The position numbers and the translations under genes are program-made. This document shows, one piece after another, positions 17,902-26,340 of a stretch of DNA of 64,000 nt. The first letter of the stretch is position 1. Every line of letters starts with the position of its first letter. The notes under the pieces were generated by a model. The model ran no database searches. It saw only the letters and a list, made by a program, of their open reading frames with translations, and was not told the origin of the DNA. The stretch is from Paractinoplanes tereljensis (lineage in GTDB: Bacteria > Actinomycetota > Actinomycetes > Mycobacteriales > Micromonosporaceae), in contig NZ_BOMY01000006.1 of assembly GCF_016862435.1 (NCBI RefSeq), forward strand, positions 48,345 to 112,344. The letters run 5' to 3'.

Positions 17902-18464
17902 CCGACGACGACATCTTCGCCGGTGACGTGGAGGGCCGGCTGGAGCGGATCGACCGCCGGGTGCGGGCGGTGGTGGCCGACGCTCAGTGCCGGGACTGGA
18001 TCGCCGAGCGGCCCGACCGGGTCGGCTTCGCCCGGCTGGGCCAGGTGCACCACGAGTTACGGGCGGCGATCCGCCGTTACAACCCGATGCGCAAGGCCGA
18101 CGACTGGGTGTGGCCGCTGGTCAGCACCGCTACCTGGCTGGTCACCACCGTGGTGATCCTGCTCGTCGCGGACGAACCGGCCGATCCGCTGACGCTGGCG
18201 TCCGCGCTGGTGGCCGGCCTGCTGGTGGCCCAGGCGGCGATCTCGGTCAGCAGCCGGTTCAAACGGCCGGGAGAACGAGATCCGATCGAGGAGCCGGCCC
18301 TCTACGCCGACCTCACCCAGCGGATCGAGGCGTGCGCGGCGACGGCGCGGGCCGATCCCAAACAGGACCGCCGCGCCGCCGCCGAGGACCTCGGGCGGGC
18401 GCTGGACTGGGTGTCCGCCACCCGCGACGAGATCATGCGCGGGTCTTCGCCAGCAGCTCGATGA
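17898..18464 (+). CDS. Two-TM membrane protein of unknown function (188 aa), partner of the preceding gene
   Basis: Start overlaps the upstream stop (ATGA). Two transmembrane helices (WPLVSTATWLVTTVVILLVA and LTLASALVAGLLVAQAAISV) lie between charged helical ends, mirroring the upstream protein. Family not recognised. Its last 32 bases overlap the end of the converging isochorismatase-like gene. Confidence 0.75.
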   Translation: MTDDDIFAGDVEGRLERIDRRVRAVVADAQCRDWIAERPDRVGFARLGQVHHELRAAIRRYNPMRKADDWVWPLVSTATWLVTTVVILLVADEPADPLTLASALVAGLLVAQAAISVSSRFKRPGERDPIEEPALYADLTQRIEACAATARADPKQDRRAAAEDLGRALDWVSATRDEIMRGSSPAAR

Positions 18465-19017
18465 TCTCGTCGGTGGTGCCGGTCTCGCCCAGCCGGGGGA
18501 AGATCTTCTCCACGCTGTTGCGGTGCGTGTCCACGTCGAGGTCAGTCATCGCGTCGACCGCCAGGGTGACGTGGTAGTTGTGCTCGTGCGCGGCCCGGGC
18601 CGTCGACTCGACCCCGATGCTGGTGGCGATGCCGGTCAGCACGATCTGGGTGACGCCCCGGCGGCGTAGCTGCAGGTCGAGGTCGGTGCCGTAGAAGGCA
18701 CCCCAGTTGCGCTTGGTGACCACGATGTCGTCGGGGCCGGTGATCTCGGTCGCCAACGAATCCCAGCCCTCGGGGCGGGGGCGCGGCGGACGCGGGCCGC
18801 CGTCGATCCGGCCGCCAACGGCGTCCGAACCGTCGGCCAGATGGGTGACCCGAACCAGCACCACCGGCAGGCCGTGCGAACGGAACGCGTCGGCCAGCAG
18901 CGCGGTGCGGGCGACCACCTCGGCCGCGGCCAGCGGAACCGTGGGCGCGGCGATGATGCCGCCCTGGAGGTCGATGACGACAAGCGCGGTGGTGGGGTCG
19001 AGCGTGGTGACGGGCAT
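18433..19017 (-). CDS. Isochorismatase-family protein lacking the catalytic cysteine
   Basis: 194 residues with the family fold signatures: LVVIDLQ at the N-terminus with the catalytic Asp, a Lys in VTKRNWGAF, and GIATSIGVESTARAA, where active cysteine hydrolases have Cys in place of the second Gly (usual form TSICVE). With the nucleophile gone, classic amide or ester hydrolysis is unlikely; isochorismatase-type enol-ether cleavage, which does not need Cys, or a binding role remains possible. Third gene of the marR-MFS operon, 3 bp after the MFS stop. Confidence 0.82.
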   Translation of the reverse strand: MPVTTLDPTTALVVIDLQGGIIAAPTVPLAAAEVVARTALLADAFRSHGLPVVLVRVTHLADGSDAVGGRIDGGPRPPRPRPEGWDSLATEITGPDDIVVTKRNWGAFYGTDLDLQLRRRGVTQIVLTGIATSIGVESTARAAHEHNYHVTLAVDAMTDLDVDTHRNSVEKIFPRLGETGTTDEIIELLAKTRA

Positions 19018-19020
19018 GAG

Positions 19021-20385
19021 TCAGAGCCTTTCGTTGGCAGCACCGATCCGCCGTAACGACGGGTCGGCGAGGACCACGACCAGCAGCAGGGTCGCGACGA
19101 CGATCAGGAAGATGGCGAGTTCGTGCAGCCCGGCGGTGTCGGCGCCGTGCTTGAAGAAGGCGCCGGTGGCGGCCGACGAGACCATCGCGCCGAGGTAGGC
19201 GAACGTGCGCAGCAACCCGGCCGAGGCACCCATCCGGTCGGCATCGGCCTGGAAGTAGACGGCGTTCTGGTTGGCCAGGCTGTTCAGCCCCTGCGGCAGG
19301 CCGCAGATGACCGAGATGAGCACCGGGATCCAGAGCGCGCTGGCCGAGCTGAGCACCAGCATCAGCGCGCAGGCGACGACCTGGCTGACCGCGCCGATCA
19401 GCAGCTTGCCGCGGAACTCGGCCCGGCGGCCGGTGATCGCCGAGACGCCGATGGCGACCAGCGACATCGGCAGCAGAACCAGGCCGGCATGCGCGGCGCT
19501 GAGGCCGCGGCCCGCCTCCAGCCACTGGGTGAAACCATAGAGATAGGCGTACGCCACGGTCTGCGCGAGCAGCGTCCGGAGGTACGTGGTGAGCAGTGGC
19601 GCATTGCCGCCGAACACCCGGACGTCGAGGAACGGGTCGGCGTAATGCAGTTCCCGCCAGACGAAACCGGCCGCCAGCAGGACGGTGAGCGGCACCAGCC
19701 ACACATGCCCGAGCGACGGGCTGAGCAGAAACAGCATCAGCGCGGTCAGCGTGCCGGCGAAGAACCCGATGCCGAGGTAGTCGAGCCGCACATGCTCCTC
19801 GACCGGCCCGGAGCGGGGCAGCAGGAGCGCGCCGAGCACGAGGCAGAGCACCGCGAGCGGGATGTTGATGGCGAACAGCGCCCGCCAGCCGGCCGCGCCG
19901 ATCAGCAGGCCGCCGAGGGTCGGGCCGACCACCACGATGGTCTGCGCCGAGACCGACAGCGCGGTGAGCAGGCCGCCCGGTTTCTCCACTCCGGAGCGGC
20001 GGATCAGGTACATCGCCGCGGGGTAACCGGCGCAGGTGCCGAAGCCGAGCAGGACCCGGGCCAGCACCAGCACGCCGAGCGAGGGGGCGAGCGCGCCGAC
20101 GATCCCGGCGACGCCGACCAGCGCGGTGCCGGCCAGGTAGAGCGTGCGAGCGCCGTACCGGTCGACGAGCTTGCCGACCACCGGCTGGCCGGTCGCGGTG
20201 GCCAGGTAGAGCCCGGAGACCAGCCAGGCCGTCTCGGACGGCAGCGCGTGGAAGGCGAGCCCGATCGGGACCAGCGCGACCGCGAGGGTCGACGAGTTGA
20301 TCGGGTTGAGGATGGCGCCGAGGACGAGCGGGACGATCAGCCGGCGGTCGAAGGTGCGCGGCGGCGTCGCGACAACGGCGGTCAT
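19021..20385 (-). CDS. MFS efflux transporter, MarR-controlled
   Basis: 454 residues with about 12-14 transmembrane helices; ETAWLVSGLYLATATGQPVVGKLVDRYGAR matches the conserved loop 2-3 region (motif A) of drug:H+ antiporters and VLLGFGTCAGYPAAMYLIRR fits motif C. The true start is the ATG at 20385, overlapping the marR stop by 4 bases; the frame extends further upstream inside marR but without a start signal. The MarR partner suggests efflux of a phenolic or other small aromatic. Confidence 0.87.
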   Translation of the reverse strand: MTAVVATPPRTFDRRLIVPLVLGAILNPINSSTLAVALVPIGLAFHALPSETAWLVSGLYLATATGQPVVGKLVDRYGARTLYLAGTALVGVAGIVGALAPSLGVLVLARVLLGFGTCAGYPAAMYLIRRSGVEKPGGLLTALSVSAQTIVVVGPTLGGLLIGAAGWRALFAINIPLAVLCLVLGALLLPRSGPVEEHVRLDYLGIGFFAGTLTALMLFLLSPSLGHVWLVPLTVLLAAGFVWRELHYADPFLDVRVFGGNAPLLTTYLRTLLAQTVAYAYLYGFTQWLEAGRGLSAAHAGLVLLPMSLVAIGVSAITGRRAEFRGKLLIGAVSQVVACALMLVLSSASALWIPVLISVICGLPQGLNSLANQNAVYFQADADRMGASAGLLRTFAYLGAMVSSAATGAFFKHGADTAGLHELAIFLIVVATLLLVVVLADPSLRRIGAANERL

Positions 20386-20819
20386 TTCCCGGCCAGCCGG
20401 TCGAGCAGGCCCATCGCCTCGATGATCGTTTGCCGCTCGGCCTCGGTGAAGTCGCGGGCCAGCTCGCCGGCCAGCCACTCCTCCCGCTCCCGCCGGGACC
20501 CCTCGATCACCGCGCGCCCCGAGTCGCTGAGCGAGATCTGCTGACGGCGCCCGTCGGTCGGGTCGGGCGTGCGCTCGATCAGCCCACGCTCGGCGATGGC
20601 GGCCAGCGTGGTGGCCATCGACTGGGGGCGGATGCGTTCGAGCGTGGCCAGCACGCTGGCGGTGGCCGGGCCGTCCTTGGACAGCCGGCTCAGCACCGAC
20701 GTCTGCGAGGGGGTCAGGTCACCCAGGTTGGCGACCTCGCGCAGGCGGCGGCGCAGGCGGCTGTAAACCGTGCGCACCTCGCTGGCCGCGCGAAGAGCCG
20801 AAGCCGGGATCTCAGTCAT
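20382..20819 (-). CDS. MarR-family transcriptional regulator
   Basis: 145 residues with the MarR winged helix: LTPSQTSVLSRLSKDGPATASVLATLERIRPQSMATTLAAIAERGLIERTPDPTDGRRQQISLSDSG in spirit, with the wing DPTDGRRQ clearly visible. It acts as a dimer and probably represses its own operon (marR, MFS, isochorismatase-like) through the palindrome at 20838-20851. The ligand is unknown. Confidence 0.9.
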   Translation of the reverse strand: MTEIPASALRAASEVRTVYSRLRRRLREVANLGDLTPSQTSVLSRLSKDGPATASVLATLERIRPQSMATTLAAIAERGLIERTPDPTDGRRQQISLSDSGRAVIEGSRREREEWLAGELARDFTEAERQTIIEAMGLLDRLAGK

Positions 20820-20825
20820 GACCCA

Positions 20826-20854
20826 ACCGTAAACTCATCAGTCCAGACTGACAA
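20826..20854 (-). promoter_or_regulatory. marR operon promoter with MarR-type operator
   Basis: On the minus strand TTGTCA (20849-20854) and TACGGT (20826-20831) are separated by 17 bp. The spacer starts with the inverted repeat TCAGTC-CA-GACTGA (20838-20851), and a further ACTGAC half-site lies at about 20861-20866. Overlap with the -35 region fits repression by the adjacent MarR. Confidence 0.75.
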
Positions 20855-20865
20855 GTTTTAACTGA

Positions 20866-22248
20866 CTATTGCCCGAGCAACCATCGGTGCGGGGCCGCGA
20901 GCTGCCGGGCCTTGGCCGGACCCCACGAGCCCGGGGCGTAGGAGATCGACCGCGGCGGCGAGTCGAGCAACGGCCGGACCGCCTTCCAAGCGGCCGACAA
21001 ACCATCCGGGCGGGTGAACAGCGCCCGGTCCCCCACCAGCACGTCGTGGATCAGACGGGAGTACGGCGGGAGCGGGTCGGCGTCCTTCACGGCCGCCAGC
21101 GGCAGCGAGACGGTGGCCGATTCCAGGTCCTCGGCGATGCCCGGCTGCTTGGCCAGGAAGGAAAGATCAACCTCGCCGCTGCCGGCGAGCGAGAAGGACA
21201 GGACGTTGGATTGCGCCGGGAGCTTCGGGAACGGCTTCTGGGGCGTACGGAGGACGAGGCTCACCCGCTGCTCGCTGGCCGCCAGCCGCTTGCCGGTGCG
21301 CAGCAGGAACGGGACACCCGCCCAACGCGGCGAGTCGATCCAGAGCTTGGCCGCGACGTACGTGTCGGTCCGTGATTTCGGTTTTATGCCCTTGATGTCT
21401 TTGTAGCCGGCGAACTGCCCGAGCACCGCCTCGGCCGGATCGATCGGCCGGAACTTGGCGATCACCTTCTCCCGGGCGGCCTGCAGATCGGGCGCGTCCA
21501 GCGAGGCCGGCGGTTCCATCGCCACCTCGGCCGCCACCTGGAACAGGTGGGTGACGAGCATGTCCAGCACCGCGCCGGTGGCATCGTAGAACTGCGCCCG
21601 GTTGGCCACGTCGAGCGTCTCCGGCACGTCGATCTGCACGCTCTCCACGTGCTCGCGGTTCCACAGCGCGGCGAACGTGGTGTTCGCGAAGCGCATGGCG
21701 TGCAGCTGCTGGGTGGCCTCCTTGCCGAGAAAGTGGTCGATCCGATAGACCTGCGACTCGTCCAGCACGCCGTGCACCTGCCGGTTGAGCTTGCGGAACT
21801 CCTCCGGCGAGGTGCCGAACGGCTTCTCGTAGACGACCCGGGCGCCCTCGGCCAGCCCGTGCTTGCCGAGCGCCTTGGTCAGCTCCGGGAACGCCACCGG
21901 CGGCACCGCCAGGTAATGCACGAGCTGGGCCTTCGGGCCGACCTCCTGGCGCGCCTCCTCGATCACGTCGAGCAGGCTGCCGGGCGAGTCGGTGTTGAAG
22001 CCGCCGCCGGCGAAGCGCAGCCGCTTGGCGAACTCGCGCCACGGCCCCTTGCCCGGCGCCGGCCCGAACTCCTCGAGCGCCTCGCGCACCCGGGCCCGGA
22101 AGTCCTCGTGCGAGACGTCACCGCGGCCGTTGCCGACCAGGATCCACTTCTCCGGCAGCAGGCCCTCGATGGCCAGGGTGTAGAACGCCGGGAGAACCAT
22201 CCGCCGGGCCAGGTCACCGGTGGCGCCGAACAGCACGAAAACTGTCAT
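20866..22248 (-). CDS. zwf: Glucose-6-phosphate 1-dehydrogenase
   Basis: 460 residues from the ATG at 22248. The dinucleotide motif FVLFGATGDLARRM is at the N-terminus, the substrate/catalytic motif RIDHFLGKE is near 168-176, and YEKPFG precedes it. It oxidises glucose-6-phosphate to 6-phosphogluconolactone, feeding the pentose phosphate pathway with NADPH. It is not next to tal/opcA/pgl as the primary actinobacterial zwf usually is, so this may be a second isozyme. A GTG 18 nt upstream is an alternative start. Confidence 0.93.
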   Translation of the reverse strand: MTVFVLFGATGDLARRMVLPAFYTLAIEGLLPEKWILVGNGRGDVSHEDFRARVREALEEFGPAPGKGPWREFAKRLRFAGGGFNTDSPGSLLDVIEEARQEVGPKAQLVHYLAVPPVAFPELTKALGKHGLAEGARVVYEKPFGTSPEEFRKLNRQVHGVLDESQVYRIDHFLGKEATQQLHAMRFANTTFAALWNREHVESVQIDVPETLDVANRAQFYDATGAVLDMLVTHLFQVAAEVAMEPPASLDAPDLQAAREKVIAKFRPIDPAEAVLGQFAGYKDIKGIKPKSRTDTYVAAKLWIDSPRWAGVPFLLRTGKRLAASEQRVSLVLRTPQKPFPKLPAQSNVLSFSLAGSGEVDLSFLAKQPGIAEDLESATVSLPLAAVKDADPLPPYSRLIHDVLVGDRALFTRPDGLSAAWKAVRPLLDSPPRSISYAPGSWGPAKARQLAAPHRWLLGQ

Positions 22249-22278
22249 GACCGGCAGCTTTCCCACGGCCGGGCAGGC

Positions 22279-23235
22279 TCACACCGGCTGTGACCAGAAC
22301 GTCGCGCGGTAGGCCTGCGGGGTGGTGCTCAACCGCTGGGCGAAGTGGTGCCGGAGGGTGGCGGCACTGCCGAAACCGGCCCGGACCGCGATCGCGTCGA
22401 CCCCGAGCTCGGAGTCTTCCAGCAGGCGCCGGGCCAGCAGCAGGCGCTGGCCGGTGAGCCAGTCGTGCGGGGTCACCCCGGTCTCGTTGCGGAACTTGCG
22501 GGCGAACGTGCGCGGGGCCATGTGCGCCAGGTTGGCCATCGTCTCCACCGAGTGCGGCTGGTCGAGCGAGCCGAGCACCAGGTTGAGCACGGGTTGCAGG
22601 GTCTCGCACTGGATCGACTGGAGCGGGGTCTCGATGAACTGCGCCTGGCCGCCCTCGCGGTGCGGCGGCACCACCATCCGCCGGGCCAGCATGGTCGCCA
22701 CCGTGGTGCCGTGTTCCTGCCGCACCAGGTGCAGGCCGGCGTCGACGCTGGCGGCAGTGCCCGCGCTGGTCAGCACCTTGCCGTCCTGCACGTAGAGCAC
22801 GTCGGGGTCGATCTTGGCGGCCGGGTGCCGCTCGGCCAGCCGGGCGGTGTGCAGCCAGTGCGTGGTGCAGCGGCGGCCGTCGAGCAGGCCGGCCGCGCCG
22901 AGCGCGAACGCGCCGGTACAGACGCTCATCACCCAGGCTCCGCGCTCGTGTGCCCGCTGCAGGGCGGCGATCACCGCGGGCGGGACCTCATGCTCGCGAT
23001 AGCCGAACGGGCCGATCGCGACCAGGTCGGCCTCCTCGAGGCGGGACAGGTCGTGCCGCACGGCGACGTCGAAGCCGGCGTGGGTGGTGACCGGGCCGCC
23101 GTCGATCGAGCAGACCGCGAAGTCGTAGCCGGGCAGGCCCTCGGCCGTGCGGTCGTAACCGAAGAGTTCGCAGAGCACGCCGAGCTCGAAGACGGCGACG
23201 TCGGGCAGGGCCAGGACGGCCACATTCCGGAGCAT
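22279..23235 (-). CDS. GlxA-type AraC-family regulator with DJ-1/PfpI domain
   Basis: 318 residues. The N-terminal DJ-1/PfpI (class I amidotransferase-like) domain carries the nucleophile-elbow sequence VMSVCTGAFALGAAGLL and a TTHW segment; the C-terminal 100 residues are two AraC helix-turn-helix motifs ending GFGSAATLRHHFAQRLSTTPQAYR. Such proteins sense small molecules and activate nearby genes. An ATG 12 nt upstream (23247) is an alternative start. It lies 30 bp upstream of zwf on the same strand and could be co-transcribed with it. Confidence 0.9.
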   Translation of the reverse strand: MLRNVAVLALPDVAVFELGVLCELFGYDRTAEGLPGYDFAVCSIDGGPVTTHAGFDVAVRHDLSRLEEADLVAIGPFGYREHEVPPAVIAALQRAHERGAWVMSVCTGAFALGAAGLLDGRRCTTHWLHTARLAERHPAAKIDPDVLYVQDGKVLTSAGTAASVDAGLHLVRQEHGTTVATMLARRMVVPPHREGGQAQFIETPLQSIQCETLQPVLNLVLGSLDQPHSVETMANLAHMAPRTFARKFRNETGVTPHDWLTGQRLLLARRLLEDSELGVDAIAVRAGFGSAATLRHHFAQRLSTTPQAYRATFWSQPV

Positions 23236-23328
23236 GTGACGCAGCATACGGCCGGTTGGCAGGATTTAGAAGATGTGTGGCATCACTGCCACTGTCGACC
23301 ATGGGCGGGCAAGAGAAAGCTCTATGTC

Positions 23329-23451
23329 ATGGCAATCGGAATCGCACTCTTCTTCCTGGTCATCACCCTCGCCTCGATCACCGGCCGGACGGCCGACACG
23401 CGCGACAGCGCGGACTGGAAGCCAACCAACGATGGCTCCCGAACCACCTAA
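23329..23451 (+). CDS. Small membrane peptide (40 aa) with a TADTRDSADWKP tail
   Basis: One hydrophobic helix (MAIGIALFFLVITLASITG) is followed by a polar tail RTADTRDSADWKPTNDG. Short actinobacterial proteins with one TM helix and an (A)DSRDxxDWxP-like tail are common, and the tail here fits that pattern; the recognition is from memory, not a search. The gene ends just before a strong terminator, which supports real expression. The ribosome site (GAGAAAG) is weak. Function unknown. Confidence 0.65.
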   Translation: MAIGIALFFLVITLASITGRTADTRDSADWKPTNDGSRTT

Positions 23452-23456
23452 CTGAA

Positions 23457-23481
23457 AGGGGCGGCCCAGTGGGCCGCCCCT
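23457..23481. terminator. Bidirectional terminator hairpin
   Basis: Perfect 11-bp stem AGGGGCGGCCC / GGGCCGCCCCT with an AGT loop, flanked by AAA on the left and TCTCC on the right. It lies between the ends of the 40-codon gene and the converging PQ-loop gene and can serve both. Confidence 0.85.
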
Positions 23482-23491
23482 CTCCGGTCGG

Positions 23492-24196
23492 TCAGACGCC
23501 GGCCATCGCCAGCGTGCGGGTGTGGATCGAGTCGCGCCAGCGGGCCGCGCCACTGATCTCGGTCACCGCCGAGGGCTCGGTGCGCAGGTACAGGATCGTG
23601 CAGACGATCAGGGCGCTGACCAGGCCGACCGAGGCCGACGCGTAGACCGCGGGCTGACCGGTGCCCAGCCCGTAGACGAACCAGGACGCACACGCGGCCG
23701 CGCCCATCCGCCAGCGCAACGGCGACAGACCGGACAGGTCCAGGTGCCGGTCGCGCAGCAGGGCGAGCGGCTGCGGGATCGCCGAGAGCACCGACACCAC
23801 GGCCAGCACGATGCCCAGAACCGGGGCCACCGCGGAACCCCGTACGCCCGGAAGGGCCGCCGCCAGACCGCTCAGCAGGACCGCCGTCAGAACCGCGCCG
23901 GCGGCGCCGGCGCTCACCCGCAGAGCCCGCGCCGACCGCAGCGACGGCTGCGTGACAAGCAGCGCCACCATGATCAGCAGGCCGGCCGTACCGGTGACGC
24001 TGTTGGTGATGATCTGGATCCGCTCCCCGCTCAGGAGTCCGTAGGTGATCCAGCCGAGCGGCATCGCCACCCCGAGCGCGCTGGCCGTGGCCGAGAGGCC
24101 TCCGGTGCGGCGCTGCACGCAGGACTTGTAGACCTGAGGCCAGGACAGGGACATGGAGAGCGCGGCGCCGAGGCAGCCGAGGGCGTGGGTAAGCAT
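23492..24196 (-). CDS. PQ-loop membrane protein (SWEET/SemiSWEET-like, two PQ motifs)
   Basis: 234 residues with about seven hydrophobic helices. Two PQ-loop motifs are visible, SLSWPQVYKSCVQRRTGGLS near 20 and SAIPQPLALLRDRHLDLSGLS near 140, each starting a three-helix bundle. PQ-loop proteins move sugars or other small solutes; SemiSWEETs have one such bundle and this protein looks like a fused pair. Substrate unknown. Confidence 0.82.
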   Translation of the reverse strand: MLTHALGCLGAALSMSLSWPQVYKSCVQRRTGGLSATASALGVAMPLGWITYGLLSGERIQIITNSVTGTAGLLIMVALLVTQPSLRSARALRVSAGAAGAVLTAVLLSGLAAALPGVRGSAVAPVLGIVLAVVSVLSAIPQPLALLRDRHLDLSGLSPLRWRMGAAACASWFVYGLGTGQPAVYASASVGLVSALIVCTILYLRTEPSAVTEISGAARWRDSIHTRTLAMAGV

Positions 24197-24351
24197 GATC
24201 CGTTTCCGGTCGGGGTCGGTGGGCCACGTGTCCCATCGCCCGGCTCCCGGATCGACTTACCAAGATCGGCGTGCTGCCACCGACCTGCAACTTTCCGGCC
24301 GCTCCTCCCTCCGGGTCGCAAAGATGTCTGTCCATTTGGCACAGTGGACGA

Positions 24352-25533
24352 ATGCTGACCGACGTGGACCTCCCCGCGCCCGGATTGCTGTGGACCAGAT
24401 GGGCGACGATCGCCGCATCGCTCACCGGCATCGGGTTCGCGGACGTCTGGTTCGTCGACGACCGTGGCGCACATCACGACGACCACGGCGGCAGCTGGGC
24501 CCGGCTCGCGCTGCTCGACGGCGCCCGGGCCGTCCTCTTCGGCTATGACCGCGATCACAGTGCGGGGTCCGAGATTGATTTGCTCACCGGCGCGCCGGAC
24601 TGGCTTCCCTGGGACGACCTGGTCGACGTGGAATCCCTCGGCTTCGTCGTCTGGCACGCCGAAGGTCGGTGGTCCCGCACCCGCTATCGGGACGATCTCG
24701 GGGATGGGCTGGTGCAGACCGTCGGGGCGGTGCTGAGCACCGAGAACACGCTGCGTGAGCTCGGCGAGGTGATTACCGAGTGGGGGCAGCACGAGCTGCG
24801 CACCCCGGCCGATCGGGACGACGTGCGGGAGGCGGCTGAGCGGCTGCTGTCCTCGGCGGTTCGTGGGGAGGTTACCGGCGGGGCTTTCTCCCGGCTGCTG
24901 GGGCGGGTTCCCTCGCTTGACCTCAACGCGGCGCTCTTTGCGGCCGGGCGGGGTGGGATCACGGCCGGGACTCGGCCGCCGCGGATTGCGCCTGGGTCTC
25001 GGCCGCCTATGCGGCGGGTTCGGCGGCTCAGTGAAGGCGAGCATGACCGGCTTGTCTGGTCGGCTATGCAGGCGGGGTCGGAGCTTGATCGGCCTTTGCC
25101 GCCTTCTACTGAATCGCTTTCCGCTCTGGCCTCTTGGATGCGGTCGCGGGCGCCCGGCGGGGATGGGGTGTGCACCGTTTTGGTTTATGCCGATGCGACT
25201 AGCCTCAGTGCTCAGCCTGGGTCACATCCGCCTGCTGATCGGGTTTCTGAGGGGCGGTGGCAGGCCTATCGGGAGTTGACATCGCTTATTCGGGCCTTGC
25301 GGCGGGCCGAGGGTGATCCTCGGTATGGGCGGTGGTTGTTCCTTCGGGTTTCTACTTCTGCGGATTCTGTTCAGGTATCTCGGCGCTATGACTCTTGGCC
25401 GTCTTGGTGGGCGGATGATGGGGTTTCTGGGCCTTGGCGGACCAATCTTCAGGAAGAGATGGATGGGCGGGCTCCTCAGTGGAGACCTGAGTGGGTGCGG
25501 TTGCTTGATCCTTCGGTCGCTTTTCGGCCTTAG
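24352..25533 (+). CDS. Conserved-looking cytoplasmic protein of unknown function (393 aa)
   Basis: No signal peptide or TM helix. It is rich in Trp and Asp/Arg, with segments such as DVWFVDDRGAHHDDHGG, PDWLPWDDLVDVESLGFVVWH and a C-terminal YDSWPSWWADDG...WRPEWVRLLDPS; that ending is common in immunity-like or effector-associated proteins, but I do not recognise the family. From about 24900 on, third codon positions change from mostly C/G to many T/G, a clear break within one gene. Next to it lies the repeat region 25629-26340. Start ATG at 24352; the frame is open 81 nt further upstream. Confidence 0.72.
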   Translation: MLTDVDLPAPGLLWTRWATIAASLTGIGFADVWFVDDRGAHHDDHGGSWARLALLDGARAVLFGYDRDHSAGSEIDLLTGAPDWLPWDDLVDVESLGFVVWHAEGRWSRTRYRDDLGDGLVQTVGAVLSTENTLRELGEVITEWGQHELRTPADRDDVREAAERLLSSAVRGEVTGGAFSRLLGRVPSLDLNAALFAAGRGGITAGTRPPRIAPGSRPPMRRVRRLSEGEHDRLVWSAMQAGSELDRPLPPSTESLSALASWMRSRAPGGDGVCTVLVYADATSLSAQPGSHPPADRVSEGRWQAYRELTSLIRALRRAEGDPRYGRWLFLRVSTSADSVQVSRRYDSWPSWWADDGVSGPWRTNLQEEMDGRAPQWRPEWVRLLDPSVAFRP

Positions 25534-25628
25534 TTAGTTCTTGTGGGCTCTGCCCTACACCCCGGCCGGGCGCTCGGAGAGCCGCCTCGTTCTGTTCGGC
25601 CTCGGTTTGTGGCTGGGGTTTAGGGCGG

Positions 25629-25758
25629 GGCTTGGGGATCTCCTCGCGGCGGCACTTGAAGCGATCACACCGGCGGCCGGTGCGCAAGCAAACCCCGCTT
25701 GCACACCAACCACCGGCGCGATTAGCGGGGCGTGCCGCCGCGAGGAGATCCCCAAGCC
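25629..25758. repeat. Perfect 27-bp inverted repeat with nested hairpin
   Basis: Arms 25629-25655 and 25732-25758 are exact reverse complements (core CTTGGGGATCTCCTCG). The 76-nt loop holds a second hairpin, GTGCGCAAGC against GCTTGCACAC (about 25680-25712), flanked by CCGGTG/CACCGG. It could form a long cruciform or an RNA hairpin. It may be a small non-autonomous element; no target duplication is obvious. Confidence 0.85.
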
Positions 25759-25890
25759 AAAACCGGGGGTGTGCTGGGACTCGCGCTGGCCGGGCTGCCG
25801 CCGGCACGGCGATCACCCGACCGAACCGGGGACACGCTTGTCCGCGCGGGCCGGCATGCCGCCGCCTCGCCCACGCGCGCCGCCGCCGAC

Positions 25891-26340
25891 GCCGATCTTG
25901 TGAAGTTGCCGCTCGGAGCGAACCGCAACCCCACACCTTCGGTGCGCCGCTGCCTGCCTGGCCTCGCCGCGAACTGCCCCGCCTCGCCGCGCCCGCGGCC
26001 CACGCCGATCTTGCGGGTTTTCCGCTCGGAGCAAACCGGAACTCCACACCCTTGGCGCACCGCCACTTGCCCCGCCTCGCCGCGGCCGCCGGCCACGCCG
26101 ATCTTGCAGGGTTCCCGTTAGGAACGGACCGGAACTCCACACCGTTGGCGTAACGCCCGCCCCCGCCCCGCCGCGCGGGCCGCCCGAGCCGATCTTGCGG
26201 GGTTACCGCTCGGAACGAACCGGAACCCCACACCCTCGGCGCACCGCCACCCGCCCCGCCTCCCCGCGGCCAGTGGCCACGCCGATCTTGCGGGGTTTCC
26301 GTTTGGAGCGGACTGGGACTCCACACCCTTGGTGGTTCGC
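25891..26340. repeat. Five imperfect tandem repeats, unit about 92 bp
   Basis: Units begin with GCCGATCTTG at 25891, 26004, 26097, 26188 and 26281 (spacings 113, 93, 91, 93). The first 60 bases of each unit are well conserved, including the blocks GCTCGGA(A/G)CGAACCGGAAC and CCACACC(C)TTGGCGCACCGC; the last 30 bases are a variable GC-rich tail ending in GGCCAC. The fifth unit is cut short. The spacings rule out a conserved reading frame. Confidence 0.85.

Noticed and set aside
25541..26330. Multiple frames of 100-320 codons across the repeat array
   Set aside because: Present in almost all frames, no ribosome sites, repeat period not divisible by three; best explained as non-coding repeats.
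25891..26340. CRISPR array
   Set aside because: Units are 91-113 bp with 60-base imperfect cores; there are no short exact repeats with unique spacers and no cas genes.
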